Shown here piece after piece: positions 7,733 through 17,090 of a DNA stretch of 42,671 nucleotides; the stretch's first letter is position 1; the number at the start of each line of letters is the position of its first letter. Source of the DNA: Caldilineaceae bacterium (GTDB lineage Bacteria; Chloroflexota; Anaerolineae; Caldilineales; Caldilineaceae); contig JAHDWH010000024.1 of the NCBI GenBank assembly GCA_023384455.1, forward strand, positions 1-42,671, given 5' to 3'. The notes under the pieces were generated by a model. It was not told the DNA's origin. It saw nothing but the letters and a program-made list of their open reading frames with translations, and made no database searches. A program made the translations under genes and the position numbers.

Positions 7733-7787
7733 GATAGGGGAAAGGAGGCTGGGAAGAAAGCATCTTCCCAGCCCCCTTTCCCCTATC
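7733..7787. terminator. Long hairpin after ssb
   Basis: A 24-bp stem with one mismatch (7733-7756 with 7764-7787; arms begin GATAGGGGAAAGG and end CCTTTCCCCTATC) and a 7-base loop starts nine bases after the ssb stop. There is no T-tract. It may end transcription from both ssb and the opposing ORF at 7811. Confidence 0.6.
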
Positions 7788-7810
7788 CTCCAGTGCCCAA
7801 AATATTCTGT

Positions 7811-8335
7811 CTATCGTCCCGCCAGGTTGGGCCACGGCTCAACCGGGCCGGGACGATAGGGGTTTTCCCACGTCAGTGTCGGGGTGTCGGGATCGCCGGT
7901 GTGGGCCACCATTGGGATCAGCGCGTCCCCATTTACCCGCTCCCAGCGCCGTTCCAGGGTTATGGAGCGGGGTGCTTCGCCGCCGGGGGGCAGTAGACTC
8001 AGCCGCTCCTCTACCTCCAGCTCCACGCCCACAGCAATGCCCATATCCTTCTGGGCCAGAAAGCGGTTGCTGCGCCACCAGCCCAGGGGTGAATCGTGGC
8101 CCACCCTTGTCCAGTGGAAGATGCGCCGACGGCCGCCGTCGAATTCGATGAATCCGCGCTCCTGGCTTTCGGTGTGGGGCGCTCTCCCGTTGCAATTTGT
8201 ACCAGATTTTGGCGCGTGGAAAACGAATAGACCGCAGACGGCGGACCACCGACCACTTCCTGCATCTTCGTTGCAATCTGCGTTCCAGTTTTCATTTTCT
8301 ATAGCACTTTCAGGAGTACCCAATGCTCGTCCCAA
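7811..8335 (-). CDS. Hypothetical ORF, only the C-terminal part looks coding
   Basis: I do not recognise this protein. From about 8170 down to the stop at 7811 the frame has the codon bias of real genes here and reads [40 protein letters not shown] and a tail [18 protein letters not shown]. The upstream part (8335-8170) has poor coding character, no ribosome site, and its ATG would overlap the pheT start on the other strand. A 5' truncation or frameshift is likely; there is no good internal start before a GTG near 8107. Treat the 5' end as unknown. Confidence 0.35.
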   Translation of the reverse strand: MGRALGTPESAIENENWNADCNEDAGSGRWSAVCGLFVFHAPKSGTNCNGRAPHTESQERGFIEFDGGRRRIFHWTRVGHDSPLGWWRSNRFLAQKDMGIAVGVELEVEERLSLLPPGGEAPRSITLERRWERVNGDALIPMVAHTGDPDTPTLTWENPYRPGPVEPWPNLAGR

Positions 8336-10893
8336 TTTCGTGGCTCAAAGAATATGTGGACATTAACCTTCCCATCGACGCGCTGGTCGAGCGTATCACC
8401 CTGGCCGGGCTGGAAGTAGCATCGGTCAAGCAGGTGGGCGACTGGTGGGACGCTGAAACCCTCGTCGTCGGTCAGGTGATCGCTGTGAAACCCCATCCCG
8501 ACGCGGACCGGCTGGTGCTGGTGGATGTGGAACACGGCCAGGCCGAACCCCAGCAGGTGGTGACAGGCGCGCCCAATCTTTTCCAGTACAAAGGCCAAAG
8601 CGTGGCCGCGGGGACGTTGCCTGTCCTAAAAATTGCCTTTGCCCGTCAGGGAGCAGAACTGGTGGATGCCTACAGCGACGAGCGTCCCCGTCCCTTCAAA
8701 AAGCTCAAACCGGCCAAAATCCGGGGCATCCGCTCCTCCGGGATGGTCTGCTCGGAGCTGGAACTGGGGCTGAGCGAGGAGCACGAGGGCATTCTGCTCC
8801 TGCCCCTCGACGCGCCTCCGGGCACTGCCCTGCGTGACTATCTGGGCGACGATGTGGTGGAGATCGAACTGACGCCGGATATGGCCCGCTGTCTGAGTAT
8901 GAGCGGCGTAGCCCGGGAGGTCCACGCCCTGACCGGCGGCGCGCTCCATCTGCCCGGGGACGAATGGCAACCCGCCGGCGACGACGCCGCGGCTGAGTAC
9001 GTGGCCGTAGAGATCGAAGACCCCAGCCTCTGTAACCGCTACACCGCCACCCTCATCCGGGATGTGACGATTGGCCCGTCGCCCCTGTGGATGCAGGAGC
9101 GGCTGCGCAAGGCCGGGATGCGGCCCATCAGCAATATCGTGGACATCACCAATTATGTGATGCTGGAAACGGGCCAGCCCCTCCACGCCTTCGATTACGA
9201 TCTGCTGGTGGAACGGGCGGGCGCGGCCAAGCCGACGGTCATCGTGCGCAGCGCCCGTCCCGGCGAAAAGATGACGACCCTGGACAGCCAGGTGCGCCAA
9301 CTGGACGAGTCGATGCTGCTCATCACCGACACGGCTGGCCCCATCGCCATCGCCGGTGTGATGGGCGGCAGCCAGACCGAAGTCCACGACGGAACCCGCC
9401 ACATTCTGCTGGAATCGGCCACCTTCGAGGGCATCAGCAACCGGCGCACCAGCCAGAAGTTGAAGCTGCACAGCGAAGCCAGCCACCGCTTCACCCGGGG
9501 CGTGCCAGCCACCCTTAACGACAGCGCGGCGCGCCGGGCTGCCGAACTGATGCGGCGCTACGCGGGCGGGCGCATCGTCCCCGGCATTGTGGACGCCTAT
9601 CCCGCGCCCCAGGCCGAGACGACCGTCTACACCAGCGCGGGGGATGTGCGCCGCCTGTTGGGGATGGATTTGAGCCGGGGACAGATTGCCGACGCGCTGG
9701 AAAAACTCGACTTCCGGGTGAAGGAAATTCCCGTGCCCCCTGCCGACGCACCGGCCAATGCCGTTTTCGGTCTTTACCGGGCCGGGGATGAACCGGTGCT
9801 GGCCGCGACGGTTCCCTGGCACAGGTTGGACGTGGCAATGCCTGCCGATCTGACCGAAGAGGTGGCGCGCATTGTAGGCTACGACAAAGTGGGGGTGACG
9901 CTGCTGGACACCGCCCTGCCCCCCCAGCGCCGCAACGAAGTGCTGGAAGCCGAGGAGAAGCTGCGGGATATTCTGGTGGCCTGCGGTTTGCAGGATACGA
10001 TTGGCTATGCCCTGACCACCCCCGAAAATCACCGCAAGCTGCTGGCGACGAACGGCAACAGCCCGGCGCCCGCCTTCATCGAACTGGCGAACCCCCTGTC
10101 GATGGATCGGCGGGTGATGCGCCGGGAACTGATGGTCAGCGCGCTGGAGAATCTGGCCTACAACAGCCGCTACGCCGACCGCCAGGCGCTCTTTGAGATT
10201 GGCCGGGTCTATCGTCCGGAGAACGGCGACGGCACGCTGCCCGAGGAAGACCGCCGGGTCTGCATCGCCCTGACCGGCTCCCGCCAGCCGGTCAACTATC
10301 ACAGCAGCGACAGCGACAAAGATAGTTTTGACTTCTTCGATCTGAAGGGGGTTGTGGAGACGCTTGTCAGTCGGATGGGCATCGAGCCGGGCGCGCTCCG
10401 TTTCGCCGCCCACCCGGATTCGCCCTCCTTCGGCCCCCGCTGTGCGCTGGTCAGCATCGGTGAGCGCAGCCTGGGCATTCTGGGCGAACTGCATCCGAAG
10501 GTGCGGGCCGCCTTTGGCCTGGGCGACGAGCGGGTCTGTGTGGCCGAACTGCACATCGGGCCGCTGGTGCGTCCCAGTTGGCAGCTTTCGGCTATGCCGC
10601 CTATCAGCGTCTACCAGCCGGTGAACGAGGACCTGGCCTTTGCCGTGGACGAGGAAGTAACTGTGCGCCGGGTGCGGGATGCGATTGTGGCTGGCGGCGG
10701 TGATCTTCTGGTGGATGTGGAACTTTTCGACATCTACCGGGGCGCGCCCCTGCCCGTGGGGCAGAAGTCCCTGGCCTGGCGGGTGGCCTACCAGAGCGCC
10801 GAGCGCAACTTGGCCGAGAAGGAAGTCAACAGCCTGCGGGCAAAGATTGTCAAGGCGGTGGAGGAGGCGACGGGTGGGGTGTTGCGGGGATAG
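8323..10893 (+). CDS. pheT: Phenylalanine--tRNA ligase beta subunit
   Basis: 856 residues, full length with a few insertions against the usual 790-810. In order: the N-terminal B1 start ([14 protein letters not shown]), the tRNA-binding OB fold (about 40-160, [29 protein letters not shown]), B3/B4 editing domain (about 215-420, [23 protein letters not shown]), B5 (about 430-530), the catalytic-like core, and the C-terminal FDX-ACB domain ([19 protein letters not shown] to the end). The heterotetramer with PheS charges tRNA-Phe. No pheS lies next to it, although the two are usually adjacent. The ATG follows AGGAGTACCCA. Confidence 0.96.
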   Translation: MLVPISWLKEYVDINLPIDALVERITLAGLEVASVKQVGDWWDAETLVVGQVIAVKPHPDADRLVLVDVEHGQAEPQQVVTGAPNLFQYKGQSVAAGTLPVLKIAFARQGAELVDAYSDERPRPFKKLKPAKIRGIRSSGMVCSELELGLSEEHEGILLLPLDAPPGTALRDYLGDDVVEIELTPDMARCLSMSGVAREVHALTGGALHLPGDEWQPAGDDAAAEYVAVEIEDPSLCNRYTATLIRDVTIGPSPLWMQERLRKAGMRPISNIVDITNYVMLETGQPLHAFDYDLLVERAGAAKPTVIVRSARPGEKMTTLDSQVRQLDESMLLITDTAGPIAIAGVMGGSQTEVHDGTRHILLESATFEGISNRRTSQKLKLHSEASHRFTRGVPATLNDSAARRAAELMRRYAGGRIVPGIVDAYPAPQAETTVYTSAGDVRRLLGMDLSRGQIADALEKLDFRVKEIPVPPADAPANAVFGLYRAGDEPVLAATVPWHRLDVAMPADLTEEVARIVGYDKVGVTLLDTALPPQRRNEVLEAEEKLRDILVACGLQDTIGYALTTPENHRKLLATNGNSPAPAFIELANPLSMDRRVMRRELMVSALENLAYNSRYADRQALFEIGRVYRPENGDGTLPEEDRRVCIALTGSRQPVNYHSSDSDKDSFDFFDLKGVVETLVSRMGIEPGALRFAAHPDSPSFGPRCALVSIGERSLGILGELHPKVRAAFGLGDERVCVAELHIGPLVRPSWQLSAMPPISVYQPVNEDLAFAVDEEVTVRRVRDAIVAGGGDLLVDVELFDIYRGAPLPVGQKSLAWRVAYQSAERNLAEKEVNSLRAKIVKAVEEATGGVLRG

Positions 10894-10967
10894 GGCCCAA
10901 AACTCTGCCAACTGCTGTTATCAACAAAATGGGTCTTGAACTTTTGTTCGGATGGGGAGATTGAAAA

Positions 10968-11255
10968 ATGCGCATTCCACAGATAGAGCCTGTGACCAGC
11001 CTTGTAAGTGATTACAAAGCTCTCATTTCCAAACTGACTAATGGACCAGTCATTTTGTTCGAGCAGAATCGCCCTGCTGCGGTTCTGTTCTCTGTCAGCG
11101 AATATGAAAAAATGGCTGCTCGTCTGAACCAATTGGAATTGTTGCGCGAGGCCAAACGCAACCTGGCGAAAGCGGTGTTGCATCCTGATATGACCATTTC
11201 ACACGACGATCTCAAGCAAATACTGAAGGGTCGGAGTCCGAAGGCAATGGGCTGA
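10968..11255 (+). CDS. Phd/YefM-like antitoxin
   Basis: 95 residues. The N-terminal 50 residues match the Phd/YefM fold: VTSLVSDYKALISKLTNGPV, then ILFEQNRPAAVLFSVSEYEKM, the usual strand-turn and helix that bind the operator. The C-terminal half is a charged helix that would wrap a toxin. GGGGAGA precedes the ATG. No RelE-, Fic- or PIN-type toxin follows; the next gene belongs to a different TA-like family. Base composition is lower in GC than pheT upstream, which fits a mobile module. Confidence 0.75.
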   Translation: MRIPQIEPVTSLVSDYKALISKLTNGPVILFEQNRPAAVLFSVSEYEKMAARLNQLELLREAKRNLAKAVLHPDMTISHDDLKQILKGRSPKAMG

Positions 11256-11313
11256 TGATCCAGACAGCGTGACAGGGATGAGCTTCGTCTATTGATCGCC
11301 TGGGAAATGCAAT

Positions 11314-11634
11314 GTGAATAACGCTGAACAAGAATTCATTCACCAGATTGCCGAACTCAATCGCATAGATCAGGAAGGAAGCCTGATTCAGTGGTCTCGT
11401 CATGCCATTACAGCGCTGGTCGAAGATGGCTTGACGCGTGGCCAAATAGAGATTGCGTTGAAAGAATGTGTGGTAATTGAAGACTATCCGCACGAGAACA
11501 GACCTTTACCGGACTGCCTTGTTTTGGCTTATTTGGTCGATGGTGTGCCGATACACGCCGTTGTTGCACTAAATTTTGCCGACAAACGGTTATTTGACGG
11601 TCTATGTACCGTCAAAGGAGCGCTGGAAAGATGA
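11314..11634 (+). CDS. DUF4258 protein, toxin-like, with a C-terminal frameshift
   Basis: 106 residues as it stands, GTG start with only a weak ribosome site. The body fits DUF4258: SLIQWSRHAITALVEDGLTR, VVIEDYPHENRPLPDCLVLA and VPIHAVVALNF. DUF4258 proteins paired with a YgiT-type zinc-finger protein are predicted MqsR/HigB-like toxins. After FADK the frame departs from the family. If one A of the AAA at 11584-11586 is removed, the reading becomes NGYLTVYVPSKERWKDDWKR and stops at 11651-11653, a good match to the usual ITVY.P....W..D end. So the gene is frameshifted by one base, in the cell or in the assembly. Confidence 0.75.
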   Translation: MNNAEQEFIHQIAELNRIDQEGSLIQWSRHAITALVEDGLTRGQIEIALKECVVIEDYPHENRPLPDCLVLAYLVDGVPIHAVVALNFADKRLFDGLCTVKGALER

Positions 11635-11885
11635 CTGGAAGAGACGCAGGTAACATCTGTCCGCTCTGTGGAGGGGCTTTGGAATCGGGGAATGCTACGA
11701 TTCCTTTCATCCTTAAGGAGTCGATTGTAGTCGTCAAGCAGGTACCCGCACATATTTGCGTTGAATGTCGAGAACCTTTTCTGGCCGGGCGTGAGACTGA
11801 TGTGATCACTGAACTGCTTACACAGGTCAAAGAACTTTCCAGCGAAGTGACTGTCCTAACCTTCCCCGAACCCGCCTTCGCCTGA
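11631..11885 (+). CDS. YgiT-type zinc finger protein, antitoxin-like
   Basis: 84 residues from the ATG at 11631, which overlaps the stop of the DUF4258 frame (ATGA). Two CxxC pairs, CPLCGG near residue 10 and CVECRE near 43, flank the strand VVVKQVPAHIC, as in MqsA N-terminal and YgiT-like proteins; the C-terminal helix (TDVITELLTQVKELSSEV) is short and no HTH is present. It would bind zinc and neutralise the DUF4258 protein. If the DUF4258 frame is repaired the two genes overlap by 23 bases, typical for this pair. Confidence 0.78.
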   Translation: MTGRDAGNICPLCGGALESGNATIPFILKESIVVVKQVPAHICVECREPFLAGRETDVITELLTQVKELSSEVTVLTFPEPAFA

Positions 11886-12033
11886 TGCTGTCCAAAACAA
11901 ACGGTCCCGGAAAAACTTCCGGGGGTGATGGGGGATTCACCGCGTCTTTGCGCTTGCGCATTCACCAGTCGCGGCAGATTGACGATATATCTTCGGGTTC
12001 TGACCGTCCTCAAGCCTGCCTTCGTCTGTGCCC

Positions 12034-12801
12034 TCACCTTACCGCGCGCATAAAGCGGCGCACGCTTTCCACATTGACCGCGCCACCCCGCCCCCCATCT
12101 TCAAAAGCCCCGCCCACAAATGCGCCATCGGCCACCGCCAGATAGCGGGCGATATTGTCGGCGTTTGTATAGCCGCCGATGACAACCGGCAACTGCGGCG
12201 CGGCGGCTTTGACTTGCGCCACCCAATCCAGACCGGTAGTCAGGTCCGGGTGCGCGACGCCCACCGCGTCCACCCCGGCAAAGACCGCGCTCTGGGCCAG
12301 TTCGCCCAGGGGCTGGTCGCTGTGAAAGTGCATAGAGCCGATTTCCGCAATGAGCTTGACCCCCGTCGCGCCGATCTGTTGCCGGTAGTTGAGAATGGCG
12401 TAGGGATCGCCGGTCATCCCCCCGCTGCTGCCCACCAGTACCCCGCAGCGCACGAAACTTCCCCCACAGATGTGGGCAATGGCTATCGACGCCTGGATGT
12501 CGTTGCGCAACACCTGCACTCCAACGGCCAACCGGTCGCCTACTGCGTCCACAACCGCGCGGGTGATGTCCGCAAAGGCTGCGGCCACCACCGGGTCGGC
12601 CCGACCAGCGGCAAAGACCCGATCATCCCGATTCTGCACCAGCGCGCCCTGCGCACCTCCCTGGGCCAGGGCCAGGGCATCGGCTACCGCTTTGGCCCGC
12701 ACAGCCGCGTAATCACCTTTTGCGCCGTACCAGGGCGTGCCGGGAAGAGGCCCAATGTGGACCATTCCAATCACTGACGGGGGTGAAAACGAAAGTTCCA
12801 T
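12034..12801 (-). CDS. BtpA/SgcQ family TIM-barrel protein
   Basis: 255 residues, the full family length. Motifs are VIGMVHIGPLPGTPWY at the N-terminus, GALVQNRDD in place of the family GIMIENFGD, LAVGVQVLRND, and the C-terminal VVIGGYTNADNIARYLAVAD and GAFVGGAFEDGGRGG phosphate-binding-like loops. The family includes BtpA, needed for photosystem I stability in cyanobacteria, and SgcQ of a sugar operon; in other bacteria the role is unknown, perhaps a nucleoside or sugar-phosphate lyase. No sugar operon is adjacent. It is transcribed away from dnaN. Confidence 0.85.
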   Translation of the reverse strand: MELSFSPPSVIGMVHIGPLPGTPWYGAKGDYAAVRAKAVADALALAQGGAQGALVQNRDDRVFAAGRADPVVAAAFADITRAVVDAVGDRLAVGVQVLRNDIQASIAIAHICGGSFVRCGVLVGSSGGMTGDPYAILNYRQQIGATGVKLIAEIGSMHFHSDQPLGELAQSAVFAGVDAVGVAHPDLTTGLDWVAQVKAAAPQLPVVIGGYTNADNIARYLAVADGAFVGGAFEDGGRGGAVNVESVRRFMRAVR

Positions 12802-12859
12802 AGGGTTTGTTTCTCCTGATCATTTGTGGTAAACTTCACACAATTCTACCCCCAGTTGA

Positions 12860-12877
12860 CGAGAAGAACCATTCTCG
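12860..12877. promoter_or_regulatory. Inverted repeat between btpA-like gene and dnaN
   Basis: CGAGAA-GAACCA-TTCTCG is a perfect 6-6-6 inverted repeat that directly follows TTGAC (12856-12860), a possible -35. No convincing -10 is seen 17 bases on. It could be an operator in the divergent promoter region or chance. Confidence 0.3.
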
Positions 12878-12953
12878 ATCCGACACAATCAAAAGCTATG
12901 GGAAGCTGCCCAGTCCGCGCTATTCGCGTTCCATCTTAAAGAGGAGGCCCGCA

Positions 12954-14168
12954 GTGAAGGTTAGCTGCTTTCAGGAAAATCTCGCCAAAGGACTTTCAAT
13001 TGTGGGGCGGGCGGTTTCGTCCCGCAGTACCCTGCCTGTGTTGGGCAACATTTTGCTGGAAGCCAAAGACAACCAACTGCGTCTGGCCGCCACCAATCTG
13101 GAGATTGGCATCAACTGCTGGATTGGGGCGCGGGTGGACGACGAGGGCGCGGTGACTGTGCCTGCCCGGTTACTCTCCGAGTTTGTCAACAGTCTGCCCG
13201 GCGAGCGCATCGATATGGAGCTTTCCGTGCGCACCCAGACCCTGCATTTGCAGTGCGCCCGCTATGAAGCCAATATCAAAGGCATCGATGCGGCCGAATT
13301 CCCCATTATCCCTACAGTGGACAACGGCCACGGCCCCGAAGAGACTGCCGTCGTTCTGGAAGGCAGCACTATCGCTCTGGAAACGGCGGGTCTGCGCAAG
13401 ATGATCGATCAGGTGGTCTTTGCCGCGGCCACGGATGAGAGCCGCCCCACTCTGACCGGTGTGGAGGTGGCTTTTAAGTCTGACCGGTTGGCTATGGCTG
13501 CCACGGACGGCTACCGGCTCAGCGTGCGCAGTGTGGAGTTGGAGCAGCCCTTTGCCGAGGATATGACGGTGATTGTCCCTGCCCGCAGTCTGGGCGAACT
13601 GGGCCGGGTAATCTCCGACGCCGACGACGAAAAGCCCGTGCAGGTGACTGTAACCCAGGCCCGCAATCAGATTCTCTTTCGGGTGTGGGGCAAGGGCGCA
13701 GAGAGCCGGGGCGCTTTTCATCAGGTCGATCTGGTCAGCCAACTCATCGACGCCCGCTTCCCCGATTATCGGGCGATTATCCCCAAGAGCCACACCACCC
13801 GGGCGATTGTCCCCACAGATGCGCTCTTGCAGGCGGTGAAGGTGGCCCATCTCTTTGCCCGGGACAACGCCAATATCGTGCGGTTGGGTATTCAGCCGGG
13901 CAATGGCGACGGGCCGGGGACGTTGCAACTGGCCGCTGTCAGCACCGAAATGGGTGACAATGTAAACCAGTTGGACGCGATGGTGGAGGGTGGCGATCTG
14001 GAGATTACTTTCAATGCCCGCTATCTGATCGACGTTCTCAGCCAGATCAGCGAACCCCAAGTGGTGATCGAGACCACCCAACCCAACCGCCCGGGCACCA
14101 TCCGCCCGGTGGGAATGGGCACGGAAGAGTTTCTGCATGTGGTGATGCCCATGCACCCGCCGAAATAG
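12954..14168 (+). CDS. dnaN: DNA polymerase III subunit beta (sliding clamp)
   Basis: 404 residues from the GTG at 12954, preceded by GAGGAGG; the upstream extension has no coding character. The three clamp domains can be followed: domain 1 (VKVSCFQENLAKGLSIVGRA, SSRSTLPVLGNILLEA), domain 2 (LRKMIDQVVFAAATDESRPT, LTGVEVAF, MAATDGYRLSVRSVE) and domain 3 (NARYLIDVLSQI, ending in LHVVMPMHPPK). The dimeric ring tethers replicative polymerase to DNA. It is not beside dnaA or recF, so the window gives no sign of the replication origin. A clear terminator follows. Confidence 0.95.
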   Translation: MKVSCFQENLAKGLSIVGRAVSSRSTLPVLGNILLEAKDNQLRLAATNLEIGINCWIGARVDDEGAVTVPARLLSEFVNSLPGERIDMELSVRTQTLHLQCARYEANIKGIDAAEFPIIPTVDNGHGPEETAVVLEGSTIALETAGLRKMIDQVVFAAATDESRPTLTGVEVAFKSDRLAMAATDGYRLSVRSVELEQPFAEDMTVIVPARSLGELGRVISDADDEKPVQVTVTQARNQILFRVWGKGAESRGAFHQVDLVSQLIDARFPDYRAIIPKSHTTRAIVPTDALLQAVKVAHLFARDNANIVRLGIQPGNGDGPGTLQLAAVSTEMGDNVNQLDAMVEGGDLEITFNARYLIDVLSQISEPQVVIETTQPNRPGTIRPVGMGTEEFLHVVMPMHPPK

Positions 14169-14210
14169 GCGATCTTCGCCCGGCAAGACCAGAAGAGGAC
14201 TGCCCAAGTC

Positions 14211-14243
14211 AAAAGCGTGAGGTCCGCAAACCTCACGCTTTTG
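14211..14243 (+). terminator. Rho-independent terminator after dnaN
   Basis: AAAAGCGTGAGG (14211-14222) pairs perfectly with CCTCACGCTTTT (14231-14242) around an 8-base loop. The T-run is short but forms part of the stem, so it could work in both directions. Confidence 0.8.
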
Positions 14244-14315
14244 TATATCTGTTGACAGGCTCCTGGGGTTTGGCGGTTCGTTTCCCCGATCTGCAACTGG
14301 GCGATGCCGCTTCCA

Positions 14316-15512
14316 CTACGCCGCCTCGAAATACCCCTTCAGCCGCTGCAACCCCACCTGAATATCCTCTACCGAAATCCCCGAATAGGCCAGGCGGATG
14401 AAGTTATTTTCCTTGCCCGGCAGAGGGCGGCCAAAGTGCTTGCGGGTGCAGAAGGAGACATCCGTCGCTTCCAGCGCGCCCCGCATCAGGTCGTTAATGT
14501 CGGTCAGACCTTTGCGCTCCATCACTTTGGAGACATTCGGAAAGAGATAGAAGGTACTCTCCGGCGCAGCGATGGAGATGCCGTCGATGGCATTCAGACC
14601 GGCCACCGCCGCGTCGCGGCGGGCGCGCAGGGTCGCCACAATCGCATCCGGTCCGCTGGTATCGCCGGGGATGGCTTCCACCATCGCGTGCTGGATGAAA
14701 TGGGTGGTGCAGGACTCGGCGTTGGTGTTCAGTTTATTGAAGACTTCAATGACTGGCTTTGGCCCAATCGCCGCGCCCAGCCGCCAGCCGGTCATCGCAA
14801 AACGTTTGGAGCAGGTGTAGAGAATCACCGAGCGCTCCTGCATCCCCGGCAGGCTGACAATCGACAGCGCCTCGCCGCCGTAGCGCATCTCGTGATAGGC
14901 GTCATCCGCCAGCACCCAGAGATCGTTGGCGAGCGCCAATTCGGCCACAGCCTCCATCTCCTGGCGGGTGGACTGGGCACCCAGGGGGTTCTGATAGTTA
15001 TTGTAGATAATCGCAGTAGTGCGGGGAGTGATACTCGCCTTCAGCCCTTCCAAATCCAGGGCAAAACCCGTGGGCGTCTCCACATAGCCGTAGGGCACGG
15101 CCACCCCGCCCTGGTACTCAATCTGGGATTCGTAGATGGGGTAGCCGGGGTTGGGATAGAGCACTTCGTCGCCGGGGTCCATCACCGCGGCGATGAACTT
15201 GCCGATGACCGGTTTGCCGCCGGGCTGGACGGAGACATTCTCGGCGCTGTAGTGGATGCCCCGCTTGCTGCCCACATCCGCGGCCAGGACCGCCCGCAGG
15301 GGAGCGATGCCCGCGCCGGCGCAGTAGCCCGTGTGACCGTCGGCGATGGCCTTTGTTGTGGCTTCTACAATATTGGCCGGGGTGGGCAGATTGATGTCGC
15401 CCAGGTGTAGCGGGTAGACTTTGTGGCCTTTGGCCGCCCAGGCTGCGGCCGCGGCAGAGACGGCGAAGGCGGTCTCTGTGCCCAGTTTGTTCAGTTGTTT
15501 GGCTAATTTCAT
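14316..15512 (-). CDS. Class I/II PLP-dependent aminotransferase
   Basis: 398 residues from the ATG at 15512; the longer reading runs through repeat DNA. Fold type I motifs: PLP-stacking and substrate loops (YPNPGYPIYES), NNYQNPLGA with Asn175, LADDAYHEM with Asp203/204 and Tyr206, and the Schiff-base lysine in TCSKRFAMTGWRLG (Lys236, Arg244). It most resembles aspartate- or LL-diaminopimelate-type aminotransferases acting on free amino acids. The substrate cannot be fixed from sequence alone. No biosynthetic partner lies next to it. Confidence 0.88.
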   Translation of the reverse strand: MKLAKQLNKLGTETAFAVSAAAAAWAAKGHKVYPLHLGDINLPTPANIVEATTKAIADGHTGYCAGAGIAPLRAVLAADVGSKRGIHYSAENVSVQPGGKPVIGKFIAAVMDPGDEVLYPNPGYPIYESQIEYQGGVAVPYGYVETPTGFALDLEGLKASITPRTTAIIYNNYQNPLGAQSTRQEMEAVAELALANDLWVLADDAYHEMRYGGEALSIVSLPGMQERSVILYTCSKRFAMTGWRLGAAIGPKPVIEVFNKLNTNAESCTTHFIQHAMVEAIPGDTSGPDAIVATLRARRDAAVAGLNAIDGISIAAPESTFYLFPNVSKVMERKGLTDINDLMRGALEATDVSFCTRKHFGRPLPGKENNFIRLAYSGISVEDIQVGLQRLKGYFEAA

Positions 15513-15674
15513 CGGTTGCCTCGTAGAGTGATAGAAAAGAAGGGGACGCAGATTTTTATGATCTGAATGGATGGACGCTGATTTGACTGCCAGATTGACC
15601 ACGGAATAGACAGAACACACGGAAGAAAAACGACAAGCTATTTCTGTGTACTGATCAATGACATTGTAGAATCT

Positions 15675-15734
15675 GTAGGTGCGGTTTGCAACCGCACTTC
15701 TATGGGTGAAAGTGCGGTTGCAAACCGCATCTAC
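15675..15734. repeat. 60-bp near-perfect hairpin repeat
   Basis: A 25-base arm, starting GTAGGTGCGGTTTGCAACCG at 15675, is repeated inverted at 15710-15734 with one mismatch and a 10-base loop. The arms are themselves palindromic in TGCGGTTGCAAACCGCA. No T-tract follows. The gap 15513-15787 also holds ACACAGATTT-type repeats (see 15755-15785) and no gene. Confidence 0.7.
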
Positions 15735-15754
15735 GTTTTATCATCTCGTTGACC

Positions 15755-15785
15755 AGTACAAAATCTGTGTAAATCCGTGTCCTTT
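15755..15785. repeat. ACACGGATTTACACAGATT-type repeat, one of several
   Basis: AATCTGTGTAAATCCGTGT at 15762-15780 is the inverse of TTTACACGGATTTAATCTGT seen after murJ (39418-39437). Related pieces occur at 15540-15600 and 37736-37790. All lie between genes. Confidence 0.5.
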
Positions 15786-15787
15786 TT

Positions 15788-16993
15788 TTATCTCCGCTCA
15801 ATCGCCACGGCCACGGCCTCGCCCCCGCCCAGGCAAAGAGAGGCAACGCCCCGCTGCAAATTCCTGTCGTGCAGGGCATAGACAAGGGTCGTCAGCAGCC
15901 GCGCGCCGGTCGCTCCCAGCGGATGGCCGAGAGCAATCGCGCCGCCATTCACATTCACCTTCGCCCAGTCCCAGCCCGCGTCGGCCAGGGCATAGCCGTT
16001 GGCAAGAATCTGGGCGGCAAAGGCTTCGTTGAGTTCGATCAGGTCCACATCGGCCAGGGCCCAGCCGATTTTGTCCAGCAGTTTGGCGATGGCTTTGGCG
16101 GGCACATCGAAAATGTACTTTGGCTCAACCGCCACCTGCGCGTAACCGACGATACGGGCCAGGGGCGTGGCGCCGATGGCCGCGGCTTTCTTTTCCCCGG
16201 CCAACACCAGCGCAGCGGCCGCGTCGTTCAGCCCCGGCGCGTTGCCCGCGGTCACCCGGCCATCTTCCCGGAAGGCGGGTGGCAGCTTCGCCAGGGCTTC
16301 CAGGGAGGTGTCCCGGCGGGGGGATTCGTCCGTCTCTACCAGCGTCACCTGCCCCTTGCGCCCGGTGACAGCAACGGGTGTAATCTCCGCTTTGAACTTT
16401 CCCCCGTCGATGGCGGCAATGGCTTTGCGGTGGCTTTCCAGGGCGTAGCGGTCCATCGCCTCCCGGGTGACTTCGTATTCGTCGGCGATAAACTCGGCCG
16501 CGTGGCCCATTGCCCAATCCTCAAAGGCGCACCAGAGACCGTCCACCACCAGGCTGTCCCGCAGTTGGCCGCTGCCGTAGCGAAGCTGATTCATACGGCC
16601 ATCCACCAGATGGGGGGCGTTGCTCATACTCTCCACGCCGCCCACGACGAAGAGATCCCCATCGCCCAGGCGGATGGCCTGGGTCGCCAGCATAGCCACT
16701 TTCAGGCTGGCCCCACAGACTTTGTTGACGGTCGTTGCGCCCACGCTGGGGGGCAGCCCGCCGTGGATGGCGCATTGGCGGGCGATGTTCTGGCCCAACC
16801 CCGCGGCCACGACGTTGCCCATCAGCACTTCGTCGATCTCCGCCGGATCGGGCAGGTTGGCCCGCTCCACCGCGGCGGAGACGGCGGCCGCGCCCAACCG
16901 GGCCGCGGAGAGTGTGCCCAGGCTGCCCTGGAGACGGCCCACAGGCGTGCGGGCCGCGCTGAGGATGACAGCTTCGTCGTGATAGGTGGGCAT
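15788..16993 (-). CDS. Acetyl-CoA acetyltransferase (thiolase)
   Basis: 401 residues from the ATG at 16993. Thiolase family: [12 protein letters not shown] at the N-terminus, the acylated cysteine in [11 protein letters not shown] (Cys93), the substrate loop [19 protein letters not shown], the histidine in [17 protein letters not shown] (His357) and the second cysteine in [13 protein letters not shown] (Cys387). It condenses or cleaves acetoacetyl-CoA, or longer 3-ketoacyl-CoA, in the cytoplasm. Motifs favour the biosynthetic or degradative acetoacetyl type rather than the FadA complex type. No beta-oxidation partners lie beside it. Confidence 0.93.
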   Translation of the reverse strand: MPTYHDEAVILSAARTPVGRLQGSLGTLSAARLGAAAVSAAVERANLPDPAEIDEVLMGNVVAAGLGQNIARQCAIHGGLPPSVGATTVNKVCGASLKVAMLATQAIRLGDGDLFVVGGVESMSNAPHLVDGRMNQLRYGSGQLRDSLVVDGLWCAFEDWAMGHAAEFIADEYEVTREAMDRYALESHRKAIAAIDGGKFKAEITPVAVTGRKGQVTLVETDESPRRDTSLEALAKLPPAFREDGRVTAGNAPGLNDAAAALVLAGEKKAAAIGATPLARIVGYAQVAVEPKYIFDVPAKAIAKLLDKIGWALADVDLIELNEAFAAQILANGYALADAGWDWAKVNVNGGAIALGHPLGATGARLLTTLVYALHDRNLQRGVASLCLGGGEAVAVAIERR

Positions 16994-17090
16994 AGGCAGA
17001 GCGTCTCCAAATGGGCAGGCAGGCAGAAACCATTTCGATTGTAGCATTGGCTGGGTGTGGGTGCAATTGGTGGGGGTTGTGGTTCGATCC

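Noticed and set aside
8270..8323. T-box leader or attenuator for pheT
   Set aside because: The space upstream is about 50 bases before another ORF, with no specifier-loop or terminator structure.
8626..10911. Long minus-strand reading frame of 761 codons opposite pheT
   Set aside because: It lies antisense to a clearly recognisable full-length pheT. Its residues have no family pattern and are rich in Gly, His and Arg, as expected from the complement of high-GC coding DNA.
11256..11313. Possible toxin remnant after the Phd/YefM-like gene (frame reading RDRDELRLLIAWEMQCE)
   Set aside because: Seventeen residues are too few to assign to RelE, Fic or PIN families, and no stop-to-start structure supports a gene.
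12807..14168. Replication origin near dnaN
   Set aside because: No dnaA, recF or gyrB is adjacent and I saw no cluster of TTATCCACA boxes; dnaN appears to be relocated.
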